DNA from: Phorcus lineatus
Taxonomy: Eukaryota > Mollusca > Gastropoda > Trochida > Trochidae
Direction of reading: 5' to 3'
DNA length: 64,000 nucleotides
NCBI GenBank assembly: GCA_921293015.1
Contig: OV121096.1
Location: forward strand, 9,985,000-10,048,999
The notes beneath the pieces are model-generated. The model saw only the letters and a list, made by a program, of their open reading frames with translations, did not search any database and had not been told where the DNA came from. Positions 25,150-37,999 of the stretch are shown piece by piece. Numbering within the stretch: the stretch's first letter is position 1; each line of letters starts with the position of its first letter. The position numbers were made by a program, and so were the translations under genes.

Positions 25150-27240
25150 ATTGGACAATTGCAAGAATCTAGCCACGCCTACTCATGAATGTCCTCGTGA
25201 AAATGTCATGCAATCTTCGAATAAAAAGGAGTCCGCACAAGCCAAAGCTAGAAAGGCTATTGTCTAAATGACATTTCAAGAAGACAAGCTAATGGGGGAC
25301 TATTGTTGGAAAAGAAAATGCATCTTAATTAGACTTGCATCTCTCTTCCCCTTTACACTCTTACTGAGAATACTAACAATGCAATATCGGAAATGAAAAA
25401 GCCACCTTCATTTATGATAGGTATACTCCGGATGTGGATACAAGCCGCTTCAGATCAGATAAAAGCAAGTTGGAACATGTGAAGGCGACCTGTGTAAACT
25501 GAACCTGACCACGAACTCTGCTACATGATATTGAGTCATCCCGTGGTTCCTGATATCTTGGTCACTTCCGCATACATTTTTGGGTTTTAAAGTGGATAAG
25601 TTTCTCGTTTTAGGATAATGAGGGATAAAATAACTATTTTTAACTAACTTTTCCTCTTCAAGAATTTAAACATATATGACAAAGCAAACATATAATCTTA
25701 TATTTCAATACGTCTGTTTCCATTCAAAAAGGTACATCATTAAATATTCTTCATAAGTGATGATAATGCATATTCAACCACATTTATATTTATTCAATTT
25801 ACAAAAAATCATTGTAGAAAGCAAATTGAACACTTTCGAAATAACTTATTTAATCGAGATATGAAATTTCTAGTTCAAGGCGATATTGCCGGCGTAAAGT
25901 TCCACGATGAATAAACAATTACCAACTAAATTTAACCACTACAAAGCTTATATAGTTTTTAATAGTAAAATATTATAGATTCCTTTATATCCTTTAACGT
26001 GCATGAGAAGTATATAAACAAACCTTTTTCAACTCAATCCTTATTTAATGTTTTAATATGTCTATATGGTATGAAGGAAATGGACATAAGCATGAATGAC
26101 AGATATACTATTCGTACTATATACTAATATGATAAAGAAAAAGCTGTAAATGCCAGATGCTCTCTCCCTGCTCACAATGACATTTCATCCTGTATAAATA
26201 ACATTCCATAAATCAATTAAACAACCTGCATTCATCACACTCGTAACAAACACGTTACGAAAGTAGACACTTTAATGGAATTCAGATAAAATACAAACTT
26301 GTTCAGTTATGACCGATACGTAAGACTTGCAACATGTTTGTGGCATGACAGGTTCAAATTATCAATTATCAATGTCTTAAGTGCAGAAGTGAGATATTCG
26401 CAATCTAATTCTCTTAATTTTAGAGGTTTTTGGATTAGTGCATCTCTGTTATGATTTTGCTATTCTCAGAATATCTGCAATTAGAGACTTTCTTCTGTCA
26501 ATCAGGGCAAGTGAATCTCGAAAACTGCAATTATAGACTTTGACCGTTCTTTCAAAGATGAAGCATAAGCCGTTTCCTTTCACAGCATCGATCAATACAC
26601 TGGTAAACAGCCATGGTTCAACGTATCTTTAAACTTCATTATTTTGTTGTTTGCCGTGGTATGCGTTTCTAAGATAAATACTAAGTTTGTATTCCAATGA
26701 AGTTTGTTCTAGTAATGTGAAGCCCATCATCTGTTTTGGAGACAGAGGTTCACACATTAGTGTAGTGCATACATTGGGGACGTGACAATTCTTTGTACAC
26801 AGGTTTCATCAAATACCTTTCACTTTGTGGAGGATAGTCAGGAATTATTGATGGTGGATCGTGAGTCCACAAATAAATTTCCCTTTTTCCTTTCAATGAA
26901 TTATGCAATATCATAACGTTGATGTTTTCGTGATACGTTTATGAAATAATACATGCGTTGCAGAAATTTTTTTTCATAAATGATATCAAGCTTCTGAATG
27001 TACATGTATGTGAAGAGTGGTTACCTGGTATACGTTAAAGTTAAATGGTAGTCTGAGGGTTGATTTCTTTATTCATTTACCTTGTATGATCAAAGAGAAA
27101 AGGGACAAAAGGCTTGTGGAACAAAAAAAAAACGTTTTTCTTCGTCTTTAAGAAAAACTGTATATTAAATGTTCGAATATTTGTAACTACATGTACATCG
27201 TGCTACATCAGCGTAATTGAATCCACTGATCGAGCTCCTT
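25150..27240. other. No gene recognised
   Basis: A+T-rich. If the distal leader exon at 35.5 kb belongs to the DH31-like gene, everything from 24618 to 35513 would be its 5' intron. No recognisable exon or element. Confidence 0.4.
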
Positions 27241-27245
27241 TCAAA

Positions 27246-27487
27246 TACCCTGATCTCATTCAAACCAAAACCCTCGTACCGCTAGCTATCTAACCAGGCA
27301 ATGAGACGACTCACATTCAGCAAAAGCGGCACTACCCGTATGGAAACATCCGTTGAGTTAAAGCTAGTAGCTTTATGTGTCTTAATTAACGACATTTCAT
27401 TGGCTGAAAAAATAACAGGTGAGCATAGTTACGAATATCTAGCCGCGCCAGCCATACAAGGAAATTGGCCCGAATGAGATCAGGGTA
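27246..27487. mobile_element. MITE with ~21-bp inverted termini and TA flanks
   Basis: The left end taccctgatctcattcaaac is the inverse of the right end cgaatgagatcagggta with few mismatches. Each side is flanked by TA (27246-27247 and 27486-27487), so the element body is 27248-27485, 238 bp. The TA duplication is the signature of Tc1/mariner-type transposition. No coding capacity. Confidence 0.8.
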
Positions 27488-27489
27488 TG

Positions 27490-30400
27490 TGGAAGGATTA
27501 AATTAGGATGCTACATGTACGCTTTTTTATTTTAATGAAAAGTGAACTTACACCTTATCAAAATCAGAACACGCATAACATGTCATATGTTTTTCAACTC
27601 CTGATACGTTTCACTATAAAAAGCAAATAATGGTTATAAATTAGCATCTGATGTGTAGTCGTAATTGTACATCATCTTTAACTCTTCGTTTTCATACTGC
27701 AACAATATATGACATGAGCCAAAAACTAACATTTGAATATGGTTATGCATAATAACCACATTATTTGAGCCCGAAGCAGAACAACATTAAACAAATTTCG
27801 ATTTTTCTACTGAGTCATGTCAGTTAGCAAATTAATCATTAAGTTACTTTAAAACAATAAAATCAATTTAACATTTTGTCAGATATGTTGCCTTGTCTTA
27901 CATTTCATTGTCCCATGACGATTGTAAACAATATCACTCCAGACATGTGTCTCTTGGTTTGTTTTATACATTAGAATAATTTGAGGCAAATATAAAAAAT
28001 AGAATTTGATATGATATTAAAGCATTTTTCCTCCCTATCATACATATTATTGAATCATAGGTAGTTAAATGTTTTCATAGATATTGAGTTCAAATTTCAA
28101 AGTTGAAATATGCCTTTGTAGTTAGAATAGTGTCCAATTCTTGTTACTGTACATGTATGTGTAATACATGTTAAAGCAGGGGCCATCCTTTGTTGAAATG
28201 TCGATTACGAAATTATCACTATAAACATGTTAGCAGTTTGAGGTTTGGATAATGGTCTTTATTCTGATTCACTGTTTTAAAATTATGAAATGGCACCATA
28301 AGCATTATTCCTGAAGTAGAGTAATATATTACGATGCTTAATAAGTAAGACATTGGCTTGATTAAGTGATATTTATGAATTCCAATATGACTGGTTGCAT
28401 GTTCAAACAAACGGGCAACTTATTCATAAGAAACTCTTAATGGTACTGTTGATGTCCACGGCTTATGCTTATGGGCAACTATCCCCGTGTAGATGGTTGT
28501 TTCTGAGTGAAAGGATGGATAAGAGGCCCATTAGACTGTTATCCAAATCCGAATGTCTTTATTCTTAGCCGGATAAGTCGCATAACGTCGAGCATTTCAC
28601 GCTCTTGAGGTCACAATACAAATTACCCTTTCTTCGAGAATACAACTGTTAAACGGTGAAGCCATAATGATTGTGCTAATACTATAATAGATTGTCATTA
28701 GCGATCGATGAGTTAAGACGTGGCTAAAAATCACAACTGAACAGCTACAGACGTCACGACAAAGAGGATGGTCATCAATGGTATAATTACTACCAAACTA
28801 CACTACCAGGAACCATGTCCTGCAGGTGGAGTCGCCATTGGACATAAAGGATTATCTCAGCGGAGTAGCTATTTTCCTGACAATTGGAATCCTCTCAAAG
28901 ACTAGCCTGCTCGTCTCAGACTGTGAGCCAGAAATTGGTGTTTGTTCTACACAGGACACGGAAATTGCTGGGCTACGAACATGTATGATTGGTTTAAATC
29001 GCTCGGCAGTCTGAACTGTTATGAACTAAACCGAAATGAGTACTGGGACGCTTTTCAGTCAATGAATTGACCCTCTTCCAAGAGGATATTACCACCATTT
29101 CTACTCTGGAATTGTTTTCGAAGTCGCCTGGTACTGAAATATTGAAATCTTGGAACCTTTGTGTTGCTATGGAGTTGAAAGATCTGTTTCCAAATTAAAC
29201 CTCCCTCGGATATTCAGATGTAACTGAATGTGTTTCATGAAAAGGCAAATTATGAGGTTCCCTTCATTTTAACAATATGATACATTAAACGAAACAAAAA
29301 TCATCAATAGGATGAATGCAGATGTATTATGCACAAAATCAAAAACAGACATCAAGTCTAAGGCACATCATGGGAGAATATCACAGGATAGATCAGAGAC
29401 AGATTTCTAATTAGAACAAACTGATGAGGAGGTGATTTTTGAATTTTTTAGAGGCAGTTAAATGAAATTTATTGTTTCAATTAAAGTATTAATTTTCAAA
29501 TAACTGACTATAACTGACTCAAATTTACACTAAATGTGTAGTGATAAATAGAAAATCAAAAGAATATAATTGCAGCATGTCATAGCCATGCACGTTATTA
29601 ACTATGATGTATTTGATAGGAATAATGGAGTAAGATGCTTCTTCAAATCTGACTTAAACAACGAATGCACAGATACAGCATATCTCTCGATATTACTCAC
29701 GACGCTCACTCAAGTAATCTACCTCGTAAGTTATATAACAAATATTTACGTATTCAGGTAGTAAAGTTGATTTTTAAAGGCCGGAAGTATTTAATGCAAC
29801 GTAACTTTAAATCCGCATGACCTACGATATCAGAAATATTAAAATTTTGAAAGGAAGAATGGAGTAAGATGTTTCTTCAAATCTGACGTAAGATTGCGAT
29901 GGCATTTCTTAACACATGTGGAATATACAGAGCTATATTTCAGGCCGTCTACACGATTTAGGAAACTAATGACGACAAGTGGTTCACAACCCTACTCAAG
30001 TCAACTGTTTGCCTGACACCAACACAGACCGAACCGTGGTCTGATGTTAATTGGAATATACAGTTATGATATTGAACTAGCATTTTCAGATGTGGAGATG
30101 ACTTATTTATTGTTAACACTAGCACTAATAGTTTTACGAGTAGCAAGTGTACAGGATTTTAGTTTTTGGTTAAGCTTTCGCCTATAAACGACAAGTATAA
30201 TGAACATTAAGATACAAAACAAAAGCATTCCATAAAGATAAGATTAAACTTGGCATGTTCTATTGTTCTCACGCTATTACATTTTCAAGTAGTTGTGCAA
30301 TGTACATGACATTATTGTTTTAACTTGAATTTTCATGAATTCTTAGAATTTTAAGATTTATTGTTAAAATAACAATAGCTTGAGTATGAATTAAGTAGCT

Positions 30401-33180
30401 TAATAACATCGTTATAAATAATGTGCCTCTGCTGAACGATTATGGTAATTTGAAACATGTATTTTGATATGAAATAGTTTAAAGTAATGGTCTTCTAAAA
30501 TGACTAACATTTGATTGCATTTCGCCAGAAATTCTGCGTGTATGACAAAAAACCCCTCTCGATACTGTTTGAAAGATTAATGTCACTTAAGATAATGGGA
30601 AAATTATTGACTTCAATGGAAACATTTCATAAAATAGGACATTTTGACAATGAAACCTTTTGCAACTCAATTTTTGCATGTCATGTTGTACCGTAAAGAG
30701 CCTGAGGCCTGTCGAATCCATGATACAGTTTGTTAACATATTTGTTACGTTTTTGAGTACTTCACATTATTTTCTCTCCAAATTCCAGATTCAGTAAGTT
30801 AATGAATTTGTTCCCCTGTTTAATTTGTTTAAATTGTTTGATTTTATACATTATTTCATTACCTAATTAAAAACTTTTAGTCCACCCTTATTACACTTAA
30901 GGGCAAAAGAAATATTACTATATAGAATGCAAGCTAGTTTAATCAACGAGGGATAAATAGATCTAAAAATTAGTAATATCGTGTCTTCAGAAGCCAACTT
31001 TCGTAATTGATAAAATTTGAAACATTATTTCCTTCAAAGCCTTTTTGTCGTAGTTTATGAAGAACTACGTCTAACTAACGAAGGTCCAAAACGTGCATAA
31101 TATCAACATCATTTATTTATATAACATTCACGAGTTATAAACTTTTAACAATCCTAAACATTATGTTGAAAAAACATTTTAGAACAGTGATTTCATAACC
31201 CTTTGTGTGTTTCAACAGGTATACAAATTTAATAGTCTACACCTGATGAGTAAACTTGTGTATTCCTATTTACAAAGCATTTGATGATCAATGACATTTT
31301 AATTAACTTTACCTGGTAGCCTTATTTTGTTGGGTTTTTTTGTCTCTGAAGGACATTATATGATGATTCGTTACTGTTTGGCTGTACACAATTCGATAAA
31401 GAGTTATACAATCATTCAATGTCGTTTCTGAGAAATTCATAAGCATGTGATTTGATATTACAAGGCTTTTGAGTATAATTCAACGCAACCTGGGGCTTAG
31501 AAGTAGGCTTCAAGTTCAATATCAACGCCAGTGGGTTTGGAATTACTCTTAAAATGCATATTTCTGACTCAACAGCAAATCCAACACGGAGAGAACCCTT
31601 GAGCCTTGTCAAGAGTTTTAATATCATTTTCGGCGTGTATTCCTTCCTTTTCCTCTAAGAAGAAAATTCGTATGTTCAGAGGAATGAAGTTGAATATCGT
31701 GAAAGGAAAGATTAAATCCGTTGATAATGACAAACGAAAATGCAATATTTCAGTCTCTGAGTGCAAGATAAGAAATAATTTATGAATCGGAATTGGCAAA
31801 AAAAGTGATTTTAGAATATTTTAAGTAGGTAAAATACTTCAAGTAATCTTTACTTTATCTTCAGGTGATGTAGAATTACGTTAGAGATAAACATTTTCAT
31901 TGTAGTAGTATTCGTTCAGCGATCAATTACAATCTCTCAAATCATTACAGGAAATTGCCTGTTTTTTAAAGCTCATTTTAACAAGAGCAATAATTCTTTT
32001 CAATAATCTCCTAGCTGGCAAAAACGATAAGTTTCTTTAATTTTGTAAAAAATTATCTAAATTATGAAAAAGGGGTTTAAATACAACGAAGTTATGATTA
32101 ATATAAGATTAAAATGTAAAGATAGAATTTCTGGGGAAAAAGTGAAACAATTCAAATGTAGATAGATAAGCACTAATTGAGATTTAGACTTTTAAGATGA
32201 GTTTTTAACATGAAATATTGATCATAAGAATATCCAATTTCATATTCACGCAATTGGAGAATCAAGATCATTACAAACTAATTGGAAAAACGTTTCCGTT
32301 GCCATTATGACCAGTTTTTTTCATAAGAATCCTTTCAACAAGGCTAGTTGGATTTTGAAAAAAAAGTTGATTTAGCATTGAAATTTTCCTTCAATAAGTC
32401 CAGGTAATTTGTCTAATAATACGCCAACAAAGAACTTATAATCTGGAAACGTTTAGACATGTCCACAATTACATGCGATAACAGCGATAAAATCAAACCT
32501 AAAATTTGTAAGTCATCTTTATTGACGTCTTTATCATACTTCAAATATTCAAATGTAAAATTTATGCGTATCTGATATTTTCATCTAACAATATCATAAA
32601 AGATCGGGCTAAATGACCTTCAGTCAATTTGAATTAAAGGTGTTTTAAGATTGAAAGTTTATCGCTTATTTAAAGAAACCTCAAGTGTGTCTAATTTTTT
32701 AAATGAGTTAATCATCATGACAACACCTCTTAAAAGTGTCATGTCCATCAAATGTCGATCTGTAATGAGTAACACGATAAATGAAAGACCAAAACATCGA
32801 TTCAAATTTCCTTTTAAGTTCTCAACCGTGTACATGTTTAACATTTGGTTATAAATTACCATAAGTGAAGAACTAGTAAAGCAACTAGAATTTCAATAAT
32901 CTAATTGGAATGGACAGAGACAGAAATATGAACGCTTGAAAATTAAACTTTGTTGAATGATAGATAATTTTGAAAAGATAGACAATAGTAATAGGCGTTT
33001 GTGATATATGTATATAAATAATATATAACATCGTGATAACAACAGGCAGAGGTAGCTATATCCTCCGCCACGTGAAGAATGTTTAAAGTATATTGAAAAA
33101 ATAAAACTGTATAATACTATAATTACTCATACTTTAAGTTGAAAACTATCTCCAGCAGATAATTGGTAATTAATTCATTC
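27490..33180. other. No gene recognised; small local duplication near 29.6-29.9 kb
   Basis: 'ggagtaagatgcttcttcaa' plus 'atctgac' at about 29627 recurs as 'ggagtaagatgtttcttcaa' plus 'atctgac' at about 29861, a diverged local duplication ~234 bases apart. 28.8-29.18 kb is somewhat richer in G+C, and a 'tgtcctgcag' acceptor-like word precedes a 62-codon frame at 28826. Nothing about its product is recognisable, and there is no clear donor. Confidence 0.4.
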
Positions 33181-33189
33181 CTCCAAAGA

Positions 33190-33400
33190 TGATTGCTTAA
33201 ATATTTAGTTACATTATGCTAAACGTTAAGGCTTTCGGGATGTAGCCTGGAAACATCATGGTAACTTATGTTTCCATGGAAACAGCCAAAACTAAAATTC
33301 TGAAAAAGTCGAAAACCCACACGGCACCACTATACGTCCTATACCAAGTTTCAATTAGCTAGGCTTAGGCTAGGGGCAGTATGACGTTATTTGATAATTT
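33190..33400 (+). repeat. Dispersed repeat related to 49.76-50.08 kb
   Basis: It shares an ordered set of words with 49758-50084: 'gatgattg', 'ggaaac', 'tgtttccatggaaac' versus 'tgtttccatagaaac', 'aattct..a.aagtc.aa', 'ggcaccact', 'aagtttc' and 'agct.ggc'. This is a common kind of ancient interspersed repeat in molluscs. No coding capacity. Confidence 0.6.
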
Positions 33401-33526
33401 ATTTTTTAAAATTTTCCCCAATAAACATGATTCTATGCCAAATGTATTATCTCCAAAGGATCACACATCTACGATCATTTTGTTTTCGTAAGTGAAATTA
33501 TCAAATAAAAGCAAGAACCACTGCCA

Positions 33527-33712
33527 GCCATTTTAGTGTGAACACAATTTAAATCATTTGCGTTAAGGAAATGGATTAGCATATGTCATGTTTGTTATAG
33601 GATTGCGTATTCCAATTAAAAGAATATTGTTTTGCAATTGTTAACATTTATTTTCATTTCTGTGAGGACACTTAAATTTACATGAAAATACTGCCCCTTT
33701 AAACTACACTGT
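33527..33712 (+). repeat. Dispersed repeat, opposite orientation to 55.3-55.46 kb
   Basis: From 'ccattttagtgtgaa' through 'aacatttattttcatttc' and 'cacttaaa' to 'actgcccctttaa', it aligns with the reverse complement of 55298-55460 (ttaaaggaacagtaccac ... ttcacactaaaatgg). The 5' word also occurs alone at 8.88 kb. Confidence 0.65.
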
Positions 33713-33719
33713 AAGTCTA

Positions 33720-35500
33720 TGTAATCCAACTATTATGATACCCATGACAACATCTATGACGATTGCCTAATTGCCCAAGACTCTATATCTGTACCTTCTC
33801 CACTGACAGTCGCCACTTCGACTTATTAGAAAATTTAAATGTAACACATTTAACAAAAACCAGATCAAAAGTGATTCTATGGTATGAACCACGTCCCACA
33901 TAGAAATATGTCAGTCAACAAGTAATCAAACACGTGACTATTAGAGAAACATACAATTAAATATTACATCAACAACAGCATCTTGCATGTAATGTTACCT
34001 TCGATTATAACATTACTACAGGGAGATATGTAACAGCGACTCCTAATTAGTAAAGGCATGATCATCATTGTATCATATACTGGAAAAACATAGTTACGGA
34101 TATAAGAAATTCAAGGTTATTGATAAGACATAAATTTCTCTAAAGACCGTCAGAGAAAATATCGATAGTAAAAAATTTATTTATTGCAAATTGATTTTGT
34201 CCAGTATGGTAAAAGCGAATGTGAACACACAATAGAAATGAATATACAATATTTGCTCAAACACTACATGAATCCCAAGAAAACGATAACGATGTTTACT
34301 TAAATGGGAACCCCAAGGTACAGCCAGTTAGTCACTACTTAAAATAACTTCATCTTCCAATCAGTTAACACAGCATTACCTATCATTCATAAATTGCCCG
34401 TCCTTGGAATTAATCAATTTACAAAACCTTATTTAACAAAACTACCCATTAACGTAAATTACAACAATAAACTGACATTGATCTATTCATGTAGTTTCTA
34501 ACTAACACGACTGAAAATATCTTCATTTACCTGTAACTTTGAATTTAACACATACATAATATAAGGAGTAAAATCCATTGATACAACCCCCTACATTAAA
34601 GCTAATCCTCATCACTGACACATATATGCACTCCAAACATCGATTGCAATTCAAAATTATGCTGGTTACAATTTAGTATCACTTGTAAAAACCGTACACG
34701 TGAACTAATCGAAGCCTAACTTCAAAACATACACAAGCATCTAAAATTGTAACTATGTAACGTGCAAGACATTGTAACTTCAACTTACAAACTGTCAACT
34801 ATTTTACCTAGCAATAATTCTCTCAAACGTAACTGCGCGTTTCCGCCATATACACAAATAAGGAAATTATTCAATACAAACAAGCTCTGTACAAACTATA
34901 TATAAGCCTTACTTTCAACATTCTTTGAATTGTACCTTACAAGGTATCAAGAAAAATTACTCTTCTAAACCAAAACACTGACTTGATACATAAACATAAT
35001 ACGTAAATATAATTAACTACCATAACTGTTTTCATGAACTTCCTTTTTAACTGTGAGTTATCAACCGTTCTGGTATATAAAAGTAGATTCAAATCTGCCT
35101 TGTTTTATGAATACACTCGCTTCGGAATTGTCTTGATGCTATTCACTCAACACTGTCTTGATACGAAATTAGGACAGTTAAAACCTGCCTTAAGTTTCAA
35201 CATATTTTATTTATAAAGAAAAGGACGAGGAACAAGCTATTCAACTTCGAAAACCTTCTCCTTAGTATGTGTATGAATGATCTACAATTTCTACAACGTA
35301 GATGACAGGGGAAGAACAAGAGAGCGGATAGTAAGATATACAACTGCCTTTTTTACGTGAACAAAGTAAGATAAACTCTTTCTGTATCCGAGATTAAGGC
35401 AATGTATCAACAGCTAAGGGGTAATAGCGTAAAACCGAACTTCGGACGGACTCATAAAACCAACAGTACTCATATACTCCTATATGTGTTTTGCTAAACT
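33720..35500. other. Strand-asymmetric (C over G) tract, no gene
   Basis: By eye, the + strand has far more C than G. In the five 60-base lines starting at 34321, 34381, 34441, 34501 and 34741 I counted about 65 C and 25 G. On the minus strand this is a G excess immediately downstream of the candidate start site at 35.5-35.83 kb. Confidence 0.6.
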
Positions 35501-35513
35501 GACCACTACTCAC

Positions 35514-35830
35514 CGGTGCTTGGTCAGCTGGTGTCCACAACTCTGAGAGTCTGCCGCTCGGCAGTGAGGTTGCGCGTGTAGTGTGGAAGTGCTATGCAAG
35601 AGGGAGATCGCGCGTTCACTGGAGCCTTTATCAGAAGACGTTAGGTCCAGTCCCTCCCAACTTGCTTTAGTCACCGATCGCCCCTGTGATCTGTTTTATC
35701 GGCAGCGTCGCTCAATGACAGCTGATGAGGCAGCAGTAGAAAAGCCCTGATCACAAATCCTGTGCGTTTAGCTGGCAGTCTGGACGGCAAGAAGCTACTT
35801 AATTGTCAAATTACCGTGTTTATATAGAGA
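35514..35830 (-). promoter_or_regulatory. Candidate distal promoter and first (5'-UTR) exon, minus strand
   Basis: An unusually G+C- and CpG-rich block in A+T-rich surroundings. Read on the minus strand it has a TATA box (ctatataaa, 35827-35819). About 275 bases of sequence then follow with no ATG at all, ending in a consensus donor (agcaccg|gtgagtag, exon end at 35514). The sequence just downstream on the minus strand is strongly skewed toward G over C. This looks like a transcription start and a non-coding leader exon. The only minus-strand gene recognised downstream is the DH31-like gene (acceptor at 24617, ~10.9 kb away), so it may be a distal alternative promoter of that gene. It could also serve an unrecognised gene or a non-coding RNA. 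Confidence 0.45.
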
Positions 35831-37910
35831 ATATGTTCCTTCCGTCCACACCCATCAACGGAAGCGACGCTGTAGGCGTATCAGATTACAAGAAAAAGAC
35901 GGGTCTGATTCAAGAACCTTTTCTCAATAAGCCTGTGACGAACGCTCAAAGAGGGGGAAATCAAGCTTATTTCTCTATCTGCAATCAGACTGATGCTACT
36001 AACTTCTTCTGACTGTGAACAAGCTTCTGTATGAATAATCTGTCGTCCTTCCCCCCTGCTGGGGTCCGACACAACACTTTGTTATTTTGGTATCCATTAT
36101 TTTTAGCTTTGTGTCTTTATCTATTCATAGCGATGATACATGGTCGTGAGACCTTTGGAAATGGTCTGGAGAAAGTTCTAGAAATATATACTAGAAAATG
36201 TTAAAAACTGGTATCATCTGTCAAATTTGTCCTAACTTGCGACGTTTCTATTGAATTAAAAAGTTTGAGAAAAGGAAGTTTCAAACATTTAAGTTTATGA
36301 GTCCTTGACGTAACGCAAAAAGTGCTGTTGTCGAAAATGATGAATGAAACTATGGGTTGCTTATCGCGCAAAGAATAATTACAAATCGAGAAAATTCTTC
36401 GCAACTATCAAATAATAATGGAACCGTGAACATAATATTAAGTTAAATTTATGAATTTTTTTACAGCAGGATCACATTTACCCGGAGGGTTTGTTTACAG
36501 CTTAAAATAATACACATCAGTTTTTAACAATCTTTGTGACTTCTTTAACTAAATATAAGATATTTATTATAATTGGAGAACAGGAAAATGTAATTTTCTT
36601 ATGCTATCGTTTATCTTAAAGAAACATTTATGTATTTTTATTGATATCAATAATTGTTTATTATTGTGAATGAAAAATAAATTCTGTCTAAATGCAAATA
36701 TCGAAAAGAGTTAAATATAATATTAATAACTTTTCAAAATTAATTTCGTACATGAAATGTCATAAATAAGGTTTTGTTGATAATGTATAATTGTAACTTA
36801 AATCATAAATGTTCCGCTATGACATACACAAACACAAATATTCAACAGAATTTGATGTCACTAATGTGTTGCCTGACGTATGACTTTCTTTCATATAAGG
36901 AATACCCAAAGATGTTTTTACAGCATTTATTACATGTCGGTAAGTAAAGCCATATAAACATACACATAAGGCGCTTTCCTTTCAGTTGGAAAATGTTGAT
37001 AAATCTACATATTACATTCTATACATTTTTATTCAGATTTAAAAATTATTTGCCTAAATTTGACCTGATTTCTACTTTGTTGATGGTTTTAGTATGTCAC
37101 CAATGAAACTTTTATGTATGTGTGTTAGTGATAACGTTACCAGATCGAGTAGTTTATATCTGGAATTGTCCGCGCATAAAAATAGGCGTGGTCGTCCATT
37201 GAGAAAGCTGTTTGACATAATACGTTTCAAGAATTAAGGTTACAATGGAATTGAAGAGGTTTCAAAACAAATAATAATCGACAAATCTCTGAATGAAGTT
37301 TTTTTTACGTTAAATACCACTACTTGTCGTTGAAACCAAACATAATGATGAAGATTATGAATTCGTGATGTACTTAATAATTAGGTATCATGTGAATTCA
37401 GTGTGTAAAAACAAAACAAAAATTATACGTATGATCAACCTATCCAATAATACAAGAACGAGACCATAATGAATTCTTTAGATTTTCAAGATAAATGACG
37501 AATGACGCATATATGGTACTGACCTACTTAGTCCTTCGGTATGTTCGTATTTTTTAATGTTCAAAGTTTATCGCAGAAATGTCTTTTGCCTTTTACTTTA
37601 AATGTTACAATGACACTAAAACGTGCTCTTTATTTCTAAGTATGTTCATACTGTGCTGAAACTGACTGAGAAAACTTTGAAGTCTTATACTCTTTGCAAG
37701 ACAGTCCCATCTTGGTTCCCTAAAGATATCCTATTTGTAATTTCCTAAGACGTTGTTTAAAGTCTTTACTAGATGCCATCTCGATGGCCAATGGAAGATC
37801 TAGACTGAAACACGAATTTTTCCTGATATTGAAAATAATTAATCTGACACGGAATTAACCATTTTTGTATACAAAATGTATTTAGCTAGTTTGCCTCTTC
37901 CCCCAATGCA
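35831..37910. other. No gene recognised
   Basis: Upstream flank of the candidate minus-strand promoter, then A+T-rich sequence. Short frames at 35803-36072 overlap on both strands and show no domain. Confidence 0.4.
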
Positions 37911-37914
37911 GCTA

Positions 37915-37995
37915 CTGGAGCATTCGGCCGGCGGTCAAGTGATGGGTCTGGTCGACCTTGGAGAATTGCCCGTTTGTTGTTGCCTTAAGTAATCA
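37915..37995 (+). mobile_element. SINE fragment (tRNA-like head)
   Basis: 'ggagcattcggccggcggtc' followed by 'aagtgat' resembles the head of the minus-strand SINE at 50.26 kb (ggagacatttcgggcaagcc, then tcaagtgatcgg) and the 'gggcattcggc' at 22.26 kb. Box B is not preserved. Confidence 0.45.
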
Positions 37996-37999
37996 AGGG

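Noticed and set aside
28826..29014. 62-codon frame after an acceptor-like tgtcctgcag
   Set aside because: No recognised product, no clear donor, no linked exon.
37912..37992. 27-codon open stretch after a good acceptor (cttcccccaatgcag)
   Set aside because: The sequence resembles a SINE head seen at 22.26 and 50.26 kb, so the acceptor-like tract is likely accidental.
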